From positions 682,001 through 746,000 of the forward strand of contig NZ_CAKZGO010000004.1 of NCBI RefSeq assembly GCF_936916975.1: DNA of 64,000 nt, written 5' to 3'. The DNA comes from an uncultured Dongia sp. Its GTDB lineage: Bacteria; Pseudomonadota; Alphaproteobacteria; Dongiales; Dongiaceae. Positions 37,582 to 45,367 of the stretch are shown piece by piece. A model generated the notes under the pieces. That model searched no databases. It saw only the letters and a list, made by a program, of their open reading frames with translations, and was not told where the DNA came from. Positions within the stretch are counted from its first letter, which is position 1. Every line of letters starts with the position of its first letter. The translations under genes and the position numbers were made by a program.

Positions 37582-37694
37582 CCCCTTGAGCGGGAGGGTC
37601 AAGGAGGGGGTGTCTGTCCGCCGCTCGGCTGCGACGAGACTGAAACGCACCATACCCCCCTCCCGCGCATACGCGCGGCCTCCCCCTCAAGGGG
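37582..37694. repeat. Imperfect inverted-repeat element downstream of the exported protein
   Basis: Arms 37582-37597 (ccccttgagcgggagg) and 37679-37694 (cctccccctcaagggg) pair at 15 of 16 positions. Inside, gagggggt (near 37605) and acccccctc (near 37655) can form a second stem, and gcgcatacgcgc a third. It is different in sequence from the element at 18955 but is the same kind of GC-rich intergenic palindrome. Confidence 0.6.
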
Positions 37695-37735
37695 GGAGGC
37701 GGAGAAATGAAGCTGACGTCGTGGAGGCGGCGAGA

Positions 37736-38053
37736 TCAGATCGCTGCGAATCCGTAGTGTGCGCGGGCGGTGTTGCACTCCGCATCGCCGGGCATGCAAG
37801 CTCTGCAGACGTCAGGGCGCAGGCCGTAGATGGTGCACCCCACATGCTTGCCGATCTCGCCGCCGAGCGCCGCGCAGCGATTGTTCTCGCAGCGCATGCC
37901 GCTTTTGTCCAAGGCCACCAGGGCTTCCGGAATCAAGGCGAGGTCTTCTTCCGCTTCCAGGGAGAAGCGTGGCCAGCTCTGGTCATAGGCGCAGCAGGCG
38001 CCGCAGCTTTGGCAGGGCGACGGATCGCTGGGTGAGATCTGGGCTTCCGGCAT
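37736..38053 (-). CDS. YkgJ-family cysteine-cluster protein
   Basis: A 105-aa protein with eight cysteines in the YkgJ/UPF0153 pattern: PCQSCGACCAYD at the N-terminus, C in MRCENNRCAAL, then GCTIYGLRPDVCRACMPGDAEC. The cysteines probably bind zinc or an Fe-S cluster. The function of the family is not established. It is downstream of, and on the same strand as, the PAS_5 gene, with 14 bp between, so co-expression is likely. Confidence 0.85.
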   Translation of the reverse strand: MPEAQISPSDPSPCQSCGACCAYDQSWPRFSLEAEEDLALIPEALVALDKSGMRCENNRCAALGGEIGKHVGCTIYGLRPDVCRACMPGDAECNTARAHYGFAAI

Positions 38054-38067
38054 GACAGAGAGCGGCC

Positions 38068-38580
38068 TTAGGGCAGTTGCTCCTGCACCGAATAGACCAG
38101 GATCATGTCCACGTCATGCCCATTCGCAGAAAGCGGCAGGAACAGCTTGTCGCGGTCCAGCATGCGTCCGTCGGCGGACAGCATTTCCGCGCGATCGATC
38201 CAGGGTGCGCGACGGGCCACGACCTGATTGTAATTGTTGAGGGCCTCGGCCGCCGCAAGACCAAAACTATGTGTCGCCACCGGCTGGCCTGTGGGATCGA
38301 CACCGCGCATGGAGACCTCGCGCGTGCCCACCAGGCGGTAGACGTAAGTGGGCGGCGAGGATCGCACATCGACCAGCATCACGCTGGGCAGGTAGGCGAT
38401 CAGGTCTGCCGGATCGATATCGGCCCGGGACGGCATCTGGCGGCCCGCGCATTTTATCCGCCAGTACTGATAGACGGCCTGCACATCGGCATGGACCTCG
38501 CCGAGCCAGTCGGGATCATGCGGCAGCGCGTCGGATGGCGGCGTCGATGGCGGGCCGATATCGCCTAAAGGCGCGGTCAT
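38068..38580 (-). CDS. PAS_5 (PF07310) domain protein
   Basis: A 170-aa single-domain protein from ATG 38580; the frame is open to 38613. The family pattern is clear: VYQYWRIKCAGRQMPSRADIDPADLIAYLPSVMLVDV, then YVYRLVGTREVSMRGVDPTGQPV, and a C-terminal FLPLSANGHDVDMILVYSV. These PAS proteins are common in Rhodospirillales and Rhizobiales, and the ligand is unknown. The start is 60 bp from a near-perfect 22-bp palindrome at 38640-38661. A YkgJ-family gene follows in the same operon. Confidence 0.82.
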   Translation of the reverse strand: MTAPLGDIGPPSTPPSDALPHDPDWLGEVHADVQAVYQYWRIKCAGRQMPSRADIDPADLIAYLPSVMLVDVRSSPPTYVYRLVGTREVSMRGVDPTGQPVATHSFGLAAAEALNNYNQVVARRAPWIDRAEMLSADGRMLDRDKLFLPLSANGHDVDMILVYSVQEQLP

Positions 38581-38919
38581 AGGCTGGGTCCGCCCCAACG
38601 CCGCAAAGCACACGATCTTGTAGGCATCAAGAATTCATCCTAACGATCAGCTGAACGTTAGTTATATCGAGTGTATCCGAAAAAAACGAAGTGATTTAAT
38701 GCGTTAGATTGTATTTTAGAGATAGGAAAATGTAACTAGCCTTAACCCTGAATGGGGTCCTAACGGGGCGAAAAACTCATCTACATGAGCGCGTTGCAAC
38801 GACCGCAAGACAGCGTCGAGGCCACCGCGGCAGCCGCCTCGTTAAGCACGAACGCAAATACGCAAGAAAGTTTGATGCGGCAAAGCGAAAGCTGGCGCGT
38901 CTGCTGCGATGGTCGCCAG
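38581..38919. other. Intergenic region with AT-rich promoter and operator-like palindrome
   Basis: 339 bp between the PAS_5 start and the end of the aminopeptidase gene, both leftward. 38640-38730 is AT-rich (cgagtgtatccgaaaaaaac, gcgttagattgtattttaga) and probably holds the PAS_5 promoter. 38780-38919 is GC-rich with no recognisable coding. A short rightward frame from 38785 has no Shine-Dalgarno and no family. Confidence 0.5.
38640..38661. promoter_or_regulatory. 22-bp near-perfect palindrome upstream of PAS_5 gene
   Basis: The sequence is ctaacgatcag then ctgaacgttag; ten of eleven base pairs match around the centre cag/ctg, the single mismatch being the 7th pair. It lies 60-81 bp upstream of the PAS_5 ATG in AT-rich DNA, a usual place for an operator. 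No regulator gene is adjacent. Confidence 0.5.
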
Positions 38920-40428
38920 CTAGCGACGCGGCCGCGTCCTGGGGAGCGCCGATCGTTTCGCAGCAGCGCGGCTGACGGTCTTTGCGCGGGGTGCCGCGCG
39001 CTTGGGCAGCGTTGGTGATTTGGTGCCCGGCGATTTGGTGATGTGGCGGACCCAGTCCTCCACGAAGGCGAAGAGGCCGCGCAGCCCCAAGGGCTCGCCG
39101 CCATCCGGCCGGCCGGCGCCCTTGCCCGCGGTCCAGCCATAGGTGTCGACATGAAGCCATTTGGTGGTGGGCGAGACGAACTCAGCGAGATAGAGCGCCG
39201 CGGTGATGGCACCGCCGAAGGCGCCCGGTTCGCAATTGGCGATGTCGGCCACTTTGCTTTCCAGCATCTTGCGATAGGGCTTCCACAGCGGCAGGCGCCA
39301 GAACGGGTCGCCTTCATTGCGGCCATGGCGCAGCAGGCTCTCGGCCAAGTCATCGTCATTGGCGAACAGCACGGGGAGATCGGGGCCGAGCGCCACGCGG
39401 GCCGCACCGGTCAAGGTCGCCATGTCGATGATGAGATCGGGCTTCTGCGTGTCGGCTTCCGCCAGCGCGTCACCCAGGATGAGGCGCCCTTCCGCATCGG
39501 TGTCGTTGATTTCGACCGTGATGCCCTTGCGTGTCTTCACCACGTCAAGCGGGCGGATGGCGTTGCCGGAGATCGAATTCTCGACCGCCGGAATCATCAG
39601 ACGCAGGCGTAAGGGGAGATTGGCGTCCATGATCATTTGCGCGAGGCCCAGCACCGTCGCAGCACCGCCCATATCCTTCTTCATCATCATCATGCCGCCG
39701 CGCGGCTTGATGTCGAGGCCGCCGGTGTCGAAGCAGACACCTTTGCCGACCAAGGTGAGCAACGGCCCCTTATCGCCGCCGGTCCCTTTCCAGGTGAGGT
39801 CGATCAAACGCGGTGCGCGCACGCCCGAGGTCGCTGCCCCGCGGCCGACCGCGTGGATGGTCGGGTAGTTCTGCTTCAGAAGCGCATCGCCGACGATGCT
39901 GGTGACCTTGGCCTTGAAGGCGGTGCCGACCTTTTCCACGGCCTTCTGCAGATGTTCCGGTCCCATATCCTCGGCCGGCGTGTTGATGAGATCGCGGCTG
40001 AGGCCAATGGCGCGCGCGGCGCGCTCGACCGCCGGCCGATCAGCGATTTTGGGCCAGACTAGGGACGCAAATTCCTTGGGCACGGTCAGATAGCGCGCAA
40101 ATCGGTAGCAGCCCATCGCCCAGGCGAAGGCGTGCGCCGTGGCCTGTGCCGGCGAAAGGTCCGCCTCCTCCAGCTGGTAGAATCCCGCGGGCAAGGCGGC
40201 CGGCAGGCTGGCCAGCGACCAGCGATCGACCCCATCCTCAATGCCAGCGAGAAACCCGCCTGCATCTGGCAGCAGCAGGAAGCTGCCCGGCTTGGCCTTG
40301 AAGCCCGCCGCCTTGATCCAAGTCTGCAAACTGGCCGGCTGCGCCTTGAGCCAAAGGCCGAAAGCCTTTTCACTCAGCGGCAGGATTGGGGTGGCTTTGG
40401 GGGCGCGTGCGACAAGATGAGCCAGCAA
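38920..40428 (-). CDS. M17 leucyl aminopeptidase family protein
   Basis: A 502-aa cytosolic zinc aminopeptidase. The core motifs are VGKGVCFDTGGLDIKP (metal lysine/aspartate), MKKDMGGAATVLG and the M17 signature NDTDAEGRLILGDAL. The first 170 residues form the non-catalytic N-domain. The last 45 residues (TKSPGTKSPTLPKRAAPRAKTVSRAAAKR onward) are a basic Ser/Pro/Lys/Arg tail beyond the fold. The start codon is TTG with a good Shine-Dalgarno (aaggaatacgctc). It is shorter in the N-domain than E. coli PepA and more like the PepB-type group. Confidence 0.92.
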   Translation of the reverse strand: MLAHLVARAPKATPILPLSEKAFGLWLKAQPASLQTWIKAAGFKAKPGSFLLLPDAGGFLAGIEDGVDRWSLASLPAALPAGFYQLEEADLSPAQATAHAFAWAMGCYRFARYLTVPKEFASLVWPKIADRPAVERAARAIGLSRDLINTPAEDMGPEHLQKAVEKVGTAFKAKVTSIVGDALLKQNYPTIHAVGRGAATSGVRAPRLIDLTWKGTGGDKGPLLTLVGKGVCFDTGGLDIKPRGGMMMMKKDMGGAATVLGLAQMIMDANLPLRLRLMIPAVENSISGNAIRPLDVVKTRKGITVEINDTDAEGRLILGDALAEADTQKPDLIIDMATLTGAARVALGPDLPVLFANDDDLAESLLRHGRNEGDPFWRLPLWKPYRKMLESKVADIANCEPGAFGGAITAALYLAEFVSPTTKWLHVDTYGWTAGKGAGRPDGGEPLGLRGLFAFVEDWVRHITKSPGTKSPTLPKRAAPRAKTVSRAAAKRSALPRTRPRR

Positions 40429-40573
40429 GAGCGTATTCCTTGAAATTGGGCGGCTTGATTCGGGTCGGATTGTAGCTTCTGAAACGCCGAATGGACATGG
40501 TTCACAGGATCGCTACATCGCATATGATACTGGGCACAAGACGACAAGAAAGCTCGGGGGAAACAGACACTTC

Positions 40574-41257
40574 ATGGCAACGGAACTGACGCTGATCATC
40601 GGCAGCAAGAATTACTCGTCCTGGTCGCTGCGACCTTATCTCGCCGCCAAAGCGAGCGGCCTGCCGTTCCGCGAAGTGCTGATCCCTTTGCGCACCGAGG
40701 ACACCTATCGCCATATCCGGCTTTATTCGCCGTCCGGCACGGTGCCGGTGCTGCTCCATGGCGACATCAAGGTGTGGGAGAGTCTGGCGATTTGCGAATA
40801 CCTGGCGGAATTGGCGCCGGATGCCCAATTATGGCCGCAGGACCGCGAGGCCCGCGCCTTTGGCCGCTCGATCGCCCATGAAATGCATGCCGGCTTTGCG
40901 GCGCTGCGCCAGAACATGCCGATGGATCTGGCGCGCGACCGCCGGCACGAATCCCGCGCCCATCTGGTCAAGGATCAGATCGCGCGGGTGACGGCCATCT
41001 GGCAGGAGGCGCGCGAACGGTTCGGGGCGCGCGGCGCCAATGGCGAGGGGCCGTTCCTGCTCGGCGGTTTCAGCATTGCCGATGCGATGTTTGCACCGGT
41101 GGCGACCCGCTTCCGCACTTATGGCGTGAAGCTGGATGAAACCGCCCAGCTTTATTGCGAGGCAATCTTCGCCTGGCCTGGCTTCAAGGAATGGGAAGCG
41201 GCGGCGCTGCAGGAAAGTGTCGTGTTCGAATTCGACGTCTTCCATAAAGCCGATTGA
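40574..41257 (+). CDS. Glutathione S-transferase family protein 1
   Basis: A 227-aa GST. The thioredoxin-like N-domain (LIIGSKNYSSWSLRPYLAAKASGL, with the catalytic serine in NYSSWS, and the cis-proline loop SGTVPVLL, then WESLAICEYLAE) is followed by the helical C-domain (FLLGGFSIADAMFAPVATRF). It resembles the NYSSWSLR-type bacterial GSTs near the zeta/maleylacetoacetate isomerase group; no substrate is evident. The last 15 bases including the stop (41249-41263) are exactly repeated at 41268-41282. Confidence 0.9.
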   Translation: MATELTLIIGSKNYSSWSLRPYLAAKASGLPFREVLIPLRTEDTYRHIRLYSPSGTVPVLLHGDIKVWESLAICEYLAELAPDAQLWPQDREARAFGRSIAHEMHAGFAALRQNMPMDLARDRRHESRAHLVKDQIARVTAIWQEARERFGARGANGEGPFLLGGFSIADAMFAPVATRFRTYGVKLDETAQLYCEAIFAWPGFKEWEAAALQESVVFEFDVFHKAD

Positions 41258-41282
41258 GACGATTTGGGCCGATTGAGACGAT
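41249..41282. repeat. Direct repeat of the GST 3' end
   Basis: gccgattgagacgat at 41249-41263 includes the GST stop codon and recurs exactly at 41268-41282 after a ttgg spacer. The second copy ends just before the next gene's start and supplies part of its leader. Confidence 0.85.
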
Positions 41283-41294
41283 GAAGATGGCGTG

Positions 41295-43049
41295 ATGAGC
41301 AGCATGTCGACTGCCGAGACGGAACAGGCCCTGACCAGGCCGGAGGAAACGGCGACGCCCAGTGCCGCATTTTTGCGCTGGGGTCTGCTGGTGCCGTTCC
41401 TGCTGTGGCTGATCGTCGTGGCGGGCGCGCTGCTGGGCCGGCCACCGACAGCACCCGTCGAATTGGAGACGCTCGCCTCCGCCTGGCATATGTGGCAGGA
41501 CCAGGGCTGGATTCCGCTCAGCAGCGGTGTCGGCAATGGCGATCAACCGCCCTTGCAGCTCTGGGCCATCCTGCTTGGCTGGCAGGTCTTCGGCATTGGC
41601 GATGGCTGGCCGCGCATCCTCAGCGTGCTGTGCAGTCTGGGTACCCTGCTGCTGATCGGCCGCACAGCCCTGTCGCTGTGGCCGCACCGCTTGATGACCG
41701 AGCTTTATGCCCGCATCCTGCTGAGCGGTGTCATCGCCTTTGCGCTCATCAGCACCATGGTGCAGGCAGAGCCGCTGGGCCTGCTGTTCACGGCGCTCGG
41801 TTTCCATGCGCTGACCAGGCTGTGGCATAGCGGTATCAGGCTGCGCGCAGCGCTGTTGTGGTGGGCGGTCTTTGCCGGTGCCTTCCTGTTGTCGCTGTTT
41901 GCCGTCGGCAGCGCCGTCTGGGTAATGCTGCCGTTGATCGCGGCCCTCGCGCCGCGGCAGATGTCTGCCGACAACAACGGCAGTGCTGCCGGGTCGGCGC
42001 GGGTGACGCTGAAATTCGTGCCGCGCTGGCATCTGCCTTTGCTGATCAGCCTGCTGCCGGCAGCGGCGGCCTTGGTGGCGTGGCTCCTGTGGTTGCGCGA
42101 TGCGGGCGTCACCGCCGGCTTTTTCAGTTTCGGCAATGGCTGGGTCCATCCTGCGACCGAGGCCAGCCGGCGCCAAATCTGGTCGTTGTTCCTGGCCCCG
42201 GTCATGCTCTATCCGTGGATCTGCTGGAAGACCTTGTGGCGCGCCATGGCCAGACAGTGGCGTGGCCGTACCGGGCGCAGCTTTCGGCTTTGCCTGCTGT
42301 TCCTCTGCTCGGCACTGCTGACGGGTGTCATCGGCGGCTGGCAGATGCAGGGCATGATCTACGTCATCCTGCCCTTGTCGCTGCTGGGTGCGCGGCTGCT
42401 CGCCACCCAGGAGATTCGCGCCAAGGACTTCCATGCCATCGTGCCGTCGCTGCTCGCCTTGCTGCTCGGCCTGTTCTTCTTCCTGATGAACATCGTCCCC
42501 ACCGCACATCTCGACGCCCTGTGGCGGCAGATCTTCGATGTGCCGCTACCGATCTGGATCGGCGGCATCGGCATGACATCCGGCCTCGTCCTGCTGGTCG
42601 CCGGCTATGGCATTGCGCAGCTCTCGCCCATGCATCTGCTGTCGCGCACCATCCAGGTGGCGACACTGCCGGTGCTGCTGATGACCTGCATCAACATCGA
42701 GTTCCCGTTCAACCTGCGGCAGTTCTTCGATCTCGAGCCCGTGGCCGAGCGGCTGCGGCAGCTGGAAGAGGCGGGACAGCCCTTGGCGGTCTACGGCCCC
42801 TATCGCGGCGAGTTCGACTTTTATGGGCGCCTGGCCACGGCCCCCCTCGCCTTGCCGGACAAGGCCGCGGCGCTCGCCTGGGCCAAGGCCAATCCGGCGG
42901 GTGTCATCGTCAGCTATTTCGATGGCAGTCCCCTGCGGCTGCCGGCCCTGCCCTATTACCGCGGCGTCGCCAGAGATCGCTGGGTCGCGATCTGGCCGAC
43001 CAGCGCCGTGACGGCCACCGAAGGCGCCACGCTGAACAGCAGCTTCTGA
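41295..43049 (+). CDS. GT39/ArnT-like polytopic membrane glycosyltransferase
   Basis: A 584-aa membrane protein with about eleven transmembrane helices; the start could also be GTG 41292. The first luminal loop, PVELETLASAWHMWQDQGWIP then GNGDQPPLQLWAILLGW, follows the ArnT/PMT_2 pattern (an acidic catalytic residue soon after helix 1, then a PPL-x-W motif). Such enzymes move a sugar from an undecaprenyl-phosphate carrier onto lipid A, protein or another acceptor in the periplasm. The C-terminal 110 residues form a soluble domain (LAVYGPYRGEFDFYGRL). It is followed by the PilZ cluster on the same strand. The acceptor is unknown. Confidence 0.72.
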   Translation: MSSMSTAETEQALTRPEETATPSAAFLRWGLLVPFLLWLIVVAGALLGRPPTAPVELETLASAWHMWQDQGWIPLSSGVGNGDQPPLQLWAILLGWQVFGIGDGWPRILSVLCSLGTLLLIGRTALSLWPHRLMTELYARILLSGVIAFALISTMVQAEPLGLLFTALGFHALTRLWHSGIRLRAALLWWAVFAGAFLLSLFAVGSAVWVMLPLIAALAPRQMSADNNGSAAGSARVTLKFVPRWHLPLLISLLPAAAALVAWLLWLRDAGVTAGFFSFGNGWVHPATEASRRQIWSLFLAPVMLYPWICWKTLWRAMARQWRGRTGRSFRLCLLFLCSALLTGVIGGWQMQGMIYVILPLSLLGARLLATQEIRAKDFHAIVPSLLALLLGLFFFLMNIVPTAHLDALWRQIFDVPLPIWIGGIGMTSGLVLLVAGYGIAQLSPMHLLSRTIQVATLPVLLMTCINIEFPFNLRQFFDLEPVAERLRQLEEAGQPLAVYGPYRGEFDFYGRLATAPLALPDKAAALAWAKANPAGVIVSYFDGSPLRLPALPYYRGVARDRWVAIWPTSAVTATEGATLNSSF

Positions 43050-43145
43050 CGTGGCATGCTTAACAAAATCTTTGCCAATTTCGGCTTTGCTGGGCGAGGT
43101 CACCTGTCCGAATTCTCCATGAGATATCTTTCCAGGACCCTGTAG

Positions 43146-43517
43146 ATGCCGTCCTTCACGCTGGGTTTCCGTCAAGTCGGCAAGGTCGAGTTGCGGCGCG
43201 ACAAGCGCTTCCATGGGCCGACTTTCACCGTTGAAGTCGGCGATTACCGATACGAGACCGTGAACTGGTCCCTGGGCGGCCTGCTCCTGCGCAATTACGA
43301 GGGCCGGTTCTTCAGCAACATGCCGTTGCTGGTGCATATCAGCGTGAAGAATCCGGCACGGGACAGAAAGACGCTGGAGACGCTGACCATCGAGGCGCGG
43401 GTCGTACGCAACGACCAGCATAAACGGCTGCTGGCGTTGAAGTTCGTCAAGCTGACCCCGCAGATGATCAAATTTCTCGAGCGCGCCTATATCACGCACA
43501 AGCGGCAGATTGGCTGA
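43146..43517 (+). CDS. PilZ-domain protein, tandem copy 1
   Basis: A 123-aa single-domain protein. The c-di-GMP motifs are RRDKR (R-x-x-x-R, in ELRRDKRFHGPTF) and NWSLGG ([D/N]-x-S-x-x-G, in ETVNWSLGGLLLRNY). The Shine-Dalgarno is aggaccc. It is the first of three tandem paralogues sharing the opening MPSFTxGFR, the motif pair and the ending LKFxxLTPxxxxFxER. It should bind c-di-GMP. The partner is unknown. Confidence 0.88.
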   Translation: MPSFTLGFRQVGKVELRRDKRFHGPTFTVEVGDYRYETVNWSLGGLLLRNYEGRFFSNMPLLVHISVKNPARDRKTLETLTIEARVVRNDQHKRLLALKFVKLTPQMIKFLERAYITHKRQIG

Positions 43518-43673
43518 CGTCGCAGCAAGTCGGCCGGTCTGGTCGGTCACAACTTTTAGGAAAATTCACCTCAATTAAATCCCCGCCAGGCGGAGCGTTT
43601 GCCCTTGTCAAATGACCGTATAGGAACTACGTCTCAGATGTACCCAGGATGTATTCTTACGCGGAATTATTTA

Positions 43674-44096
43674 ATGCCAAGCTACACGATGGGTTTCAGG
43701 AAGATCCGTGGCGCCGAGCATCGGCGGGACAAGCGGCTGCAAGTTCCGGTCTTTGAGGTAGGCGTTGGCGAAAGAAGTTATGACACGGTGAACTGGTCTC
43801 TGGGCGGTGTCCTTCTCCGCAATTATCAGGGGCAATTATATGCCGGCATGAAGGTGCATCTTCATATCAGGATGAAGGCCAGCGCAAGCCGGATCCAGGA
43901 CGATTTCCATCGGGCCGGCGAGGATCGGGCCGGCGAGGATCGGGTCCGGGCAGGATTGGGCACCGAGGCTTTGGTCGTGCGGCACGACCGGGAGACTCAC
44001 CAACTGGCGCTGAAGTTCATGCAGCTGACACCCGACTTGCTGGACTTCTTCGAGCGCAGTTTCAATTTTCATAATCGCCGGGGCCGTCCGCGCTAG
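43674..44096 (+). CDS. PilZ-domain protein, tandem copy 2
   Basis: A 140-aa paralogue (MPSYTMGFRKIRGAEHRRDKRLQVPVF). The start at 43674 is set by alignment to copies 1 and 3, not by its weak Shine-Dalgarno; the open frame begins at 43599. RRDKR and NWSLGG are intact. It is 17 aa longer than its sisters because of an insert around residue 78-95 containing an exact 15-bp tandem duplication (43911-43925 and 43926-43940, giving RAGED twice). Confidence 0.85.
   Translation: MPSYTMGFRKIRGAEHRRDKRLQVPVFEVGVGERSYDTVNWSLGGVLLRNYQGQLYAGMKVHLHIRMKASASRIQDDFHRAGEDRAGEDRVRAGLGTEALVVRHDRETHQLALKFMQLTPDLLDFFERSFNFHNRRGRPR
43911..43940. repeat. 15-bp tandem repeat inside PilZ copy 2
   Basis: cgggccggcgaggat occurs twice in direct succession. 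It keeps frame and adds one RAGED unit to a charged loop that copies 1 and 3 lack. Confidence 0.85.
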
Positions 44097-44202
44097 TCCC
44101 GATGGGGGCTCAAGGGATGCCGCGCGGTGCGGTCGCCAATCGGCTGGTACAGGAATCCTGCCATCTGTTACACTTGATCCCATCAATGCCGGGAGCGTGC
44201 GG

Positions 44203-44574
44203 ATGACCAGCTTTACCATGGGTTTCTCCAAGGTCCGGGGACCGGAGCATCGGCGCGACAAGCGCATGCCGCTGCCGGTCTTCACGGTCAAGGTGGGCGG
44301 TCAGGTCTGCGACACGCTCAACTGGTCCCTGGGCGGCCTGCTCATCGAGAATTACGATGGCCAGCTGCTGGTCGAAATGCCGGTCGTGATCGATATCAAG
44401 ATCAAGGACGAGCACGCTGAATTCACCATGAAGATCCAGGCCAAGGTGGTGCGCAACGATCGCGAAAATCGCCGCCTCGCCGTCAAATATGACGAGCTCA
44501 GCCCGACCATCTACGATTTCTTCGAACGTGGCTTCAACAAGCGCTTCCATGGTCGCCAGCGTTCGCCTGCCTGA
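44203..44574 (+). CDS. PilZ-domain protein, tandem copy 3
   Basis: A 123-aa paralogue (MTSFTMGFSKVRGPEHRRDKRMPLPVF). The start ATG has gggag at good spacing. RRDKR and NWSLGG are intact, and it ends SPTIYDFFERGFNKRFHGRQRSPA. The beta-barrel part (VIDIKIKDEHAEFTMKIQAKVVRNDRENRRLAVKYDEL) is the cleanest of the three. The first DUF599 gene follows 18 bp later, so copy 3 and the DUF599 pair are likely one transcript. Confidence 0.88.
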   Translation: MTSFTMGFSKVRGPEHRRDKRMPLPVFTVKVGGQVCDTLNWSLGGLLIENYDGQLLVEMPVVIDIKIKDEHAEFTMKIQAKVVRNDRENRRLAVKYDELSPTIYDFFERGFNKRFHGRQRSPA

Positions 44575-44592
44575 GGCGGTGGATTCCGCCGT

Positions 44593-45324
44593 ATGGGCAT
44601 GAACTGGGGCATGAGCTGGTCCGATTGGAACTGGGCCGATTTGCCGGCCTTTCTCTGGATGCTGTTCCTGTGGTTCGCCTATGGCCGCTTTGCCGACAAG
44701 CTGCCGCCTGACGACGTCGCCCCAGCCAACCTCAACCAGATGATGCATCAGCTGCGCCGGCTGTGGATGCGGCGCATGCTCGATCGGCCGGAGCGCATTC
44801 TCGATTCATCGCTGACCGGGCATCAGGTCAGCTCCACCACCTTCTTCGCCTCGACCTCGATGCTGATCATCGCGGGGTTGCTCGGTGTGCTGGGCAAGGC
44901 GGCGGCGGCCAATGCCGTGATCCAGTCGCTGGGCTTTGCCGTGGTCTCGTCCGAGCTGCTGTTCGAGCTGAAGATCCTCGGCCTCATCGGTCTCTTCATG
45001 GTGGGCTTCTATAAATTCACCTGGGCGCTGCGGCAGTTCAATTTCGCCTGCACCTTGATCGGCGCCGCACCCCTGCCACCGGTTGATGCAAAGCGGCGCG
45101 AAAAATTCGCCGATCATGCGGCCCGCGTCATGTCGCTGGCCGTGGTCAGCTTCAATGGCGGCATCCGCTCGTATTACTTTGCCATGGCGTGGCTGTGCTG
45201 GTTCATCCATCCGCTGGCGTTTGCGGTGGGAACGAGCGCCGTGGTGCTGGTGTTGTGGAAGCGGCAGGTGAAAAGCCGCAGCCAGGCCAGCGTCGCCGAA
45301 TTCTACGACGCCACAGAACGTTGA
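44593..45324 (+). CDS. DUF599 family membrane protein, tandem copy 1
   Basis: A 243-aa inner-membrane protein with four predicted helices (LPAFLWMLFLWFAYGRF, FFASTSMLIIAGLLGVLG, LFELKILGLIGLFMVGFYKFTWALRQFN, YYFAMAWLCWFIHPLAFAVGTSAVVLVLW). The family hallmarks LRRLWMRRMLDRPERILDSSLTGHQVSS and FKFTWALRQFN-like are present. The family has no known function. It lies 18 bp after PilZ copy 3. Its last codons and stop (45316-45326) recur at 45333-45343. Its paralogue follows. Confidence 0.85.
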   Translation: MGMNWGMSWSDWNWADLPAFLWMLFLWFAYGRFADKLPPDDVAPANLNQMMHQLRRLWMRRMLDRPERILDSSLTGHQVSSTTFFASTSMLIIAGLLGVLGKAAAANAVIQSLGFAVVSSELLFELKILGLIGLFMVGFYKFTWALRQFNFACTLIGAAPLPPVDAKRREKFADHAARVMSLAVVSFNGGIRSYYFAMAWLCWFIHPLAFAVGTSAVVLVLWKRQVKSRSQASVAEFYDATER

Positions 45325-45343
45325 ATATTACGGAACGTTGAAT
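45316..45343. repeat. Direct repeat at the end of DUF599 copy 1
   Basis: gaacgttgaat occurs at 45316-45326 (overlapping the stop) and again at 45333-45343, a 17-bp period. It is one of several stop-region duplications in this window. Confidence 0.75.
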
Positions 45344-45367
45344 GTATTGCAGCGAGTACTTTCCGGG

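Noticed and set aside
38785-39018. Small rightward open frame with cysteines
   Set aside because: It overlaps the end of the M17 gene, lacks a Shine-Dalgarno and its cysteines do not form a known motif.
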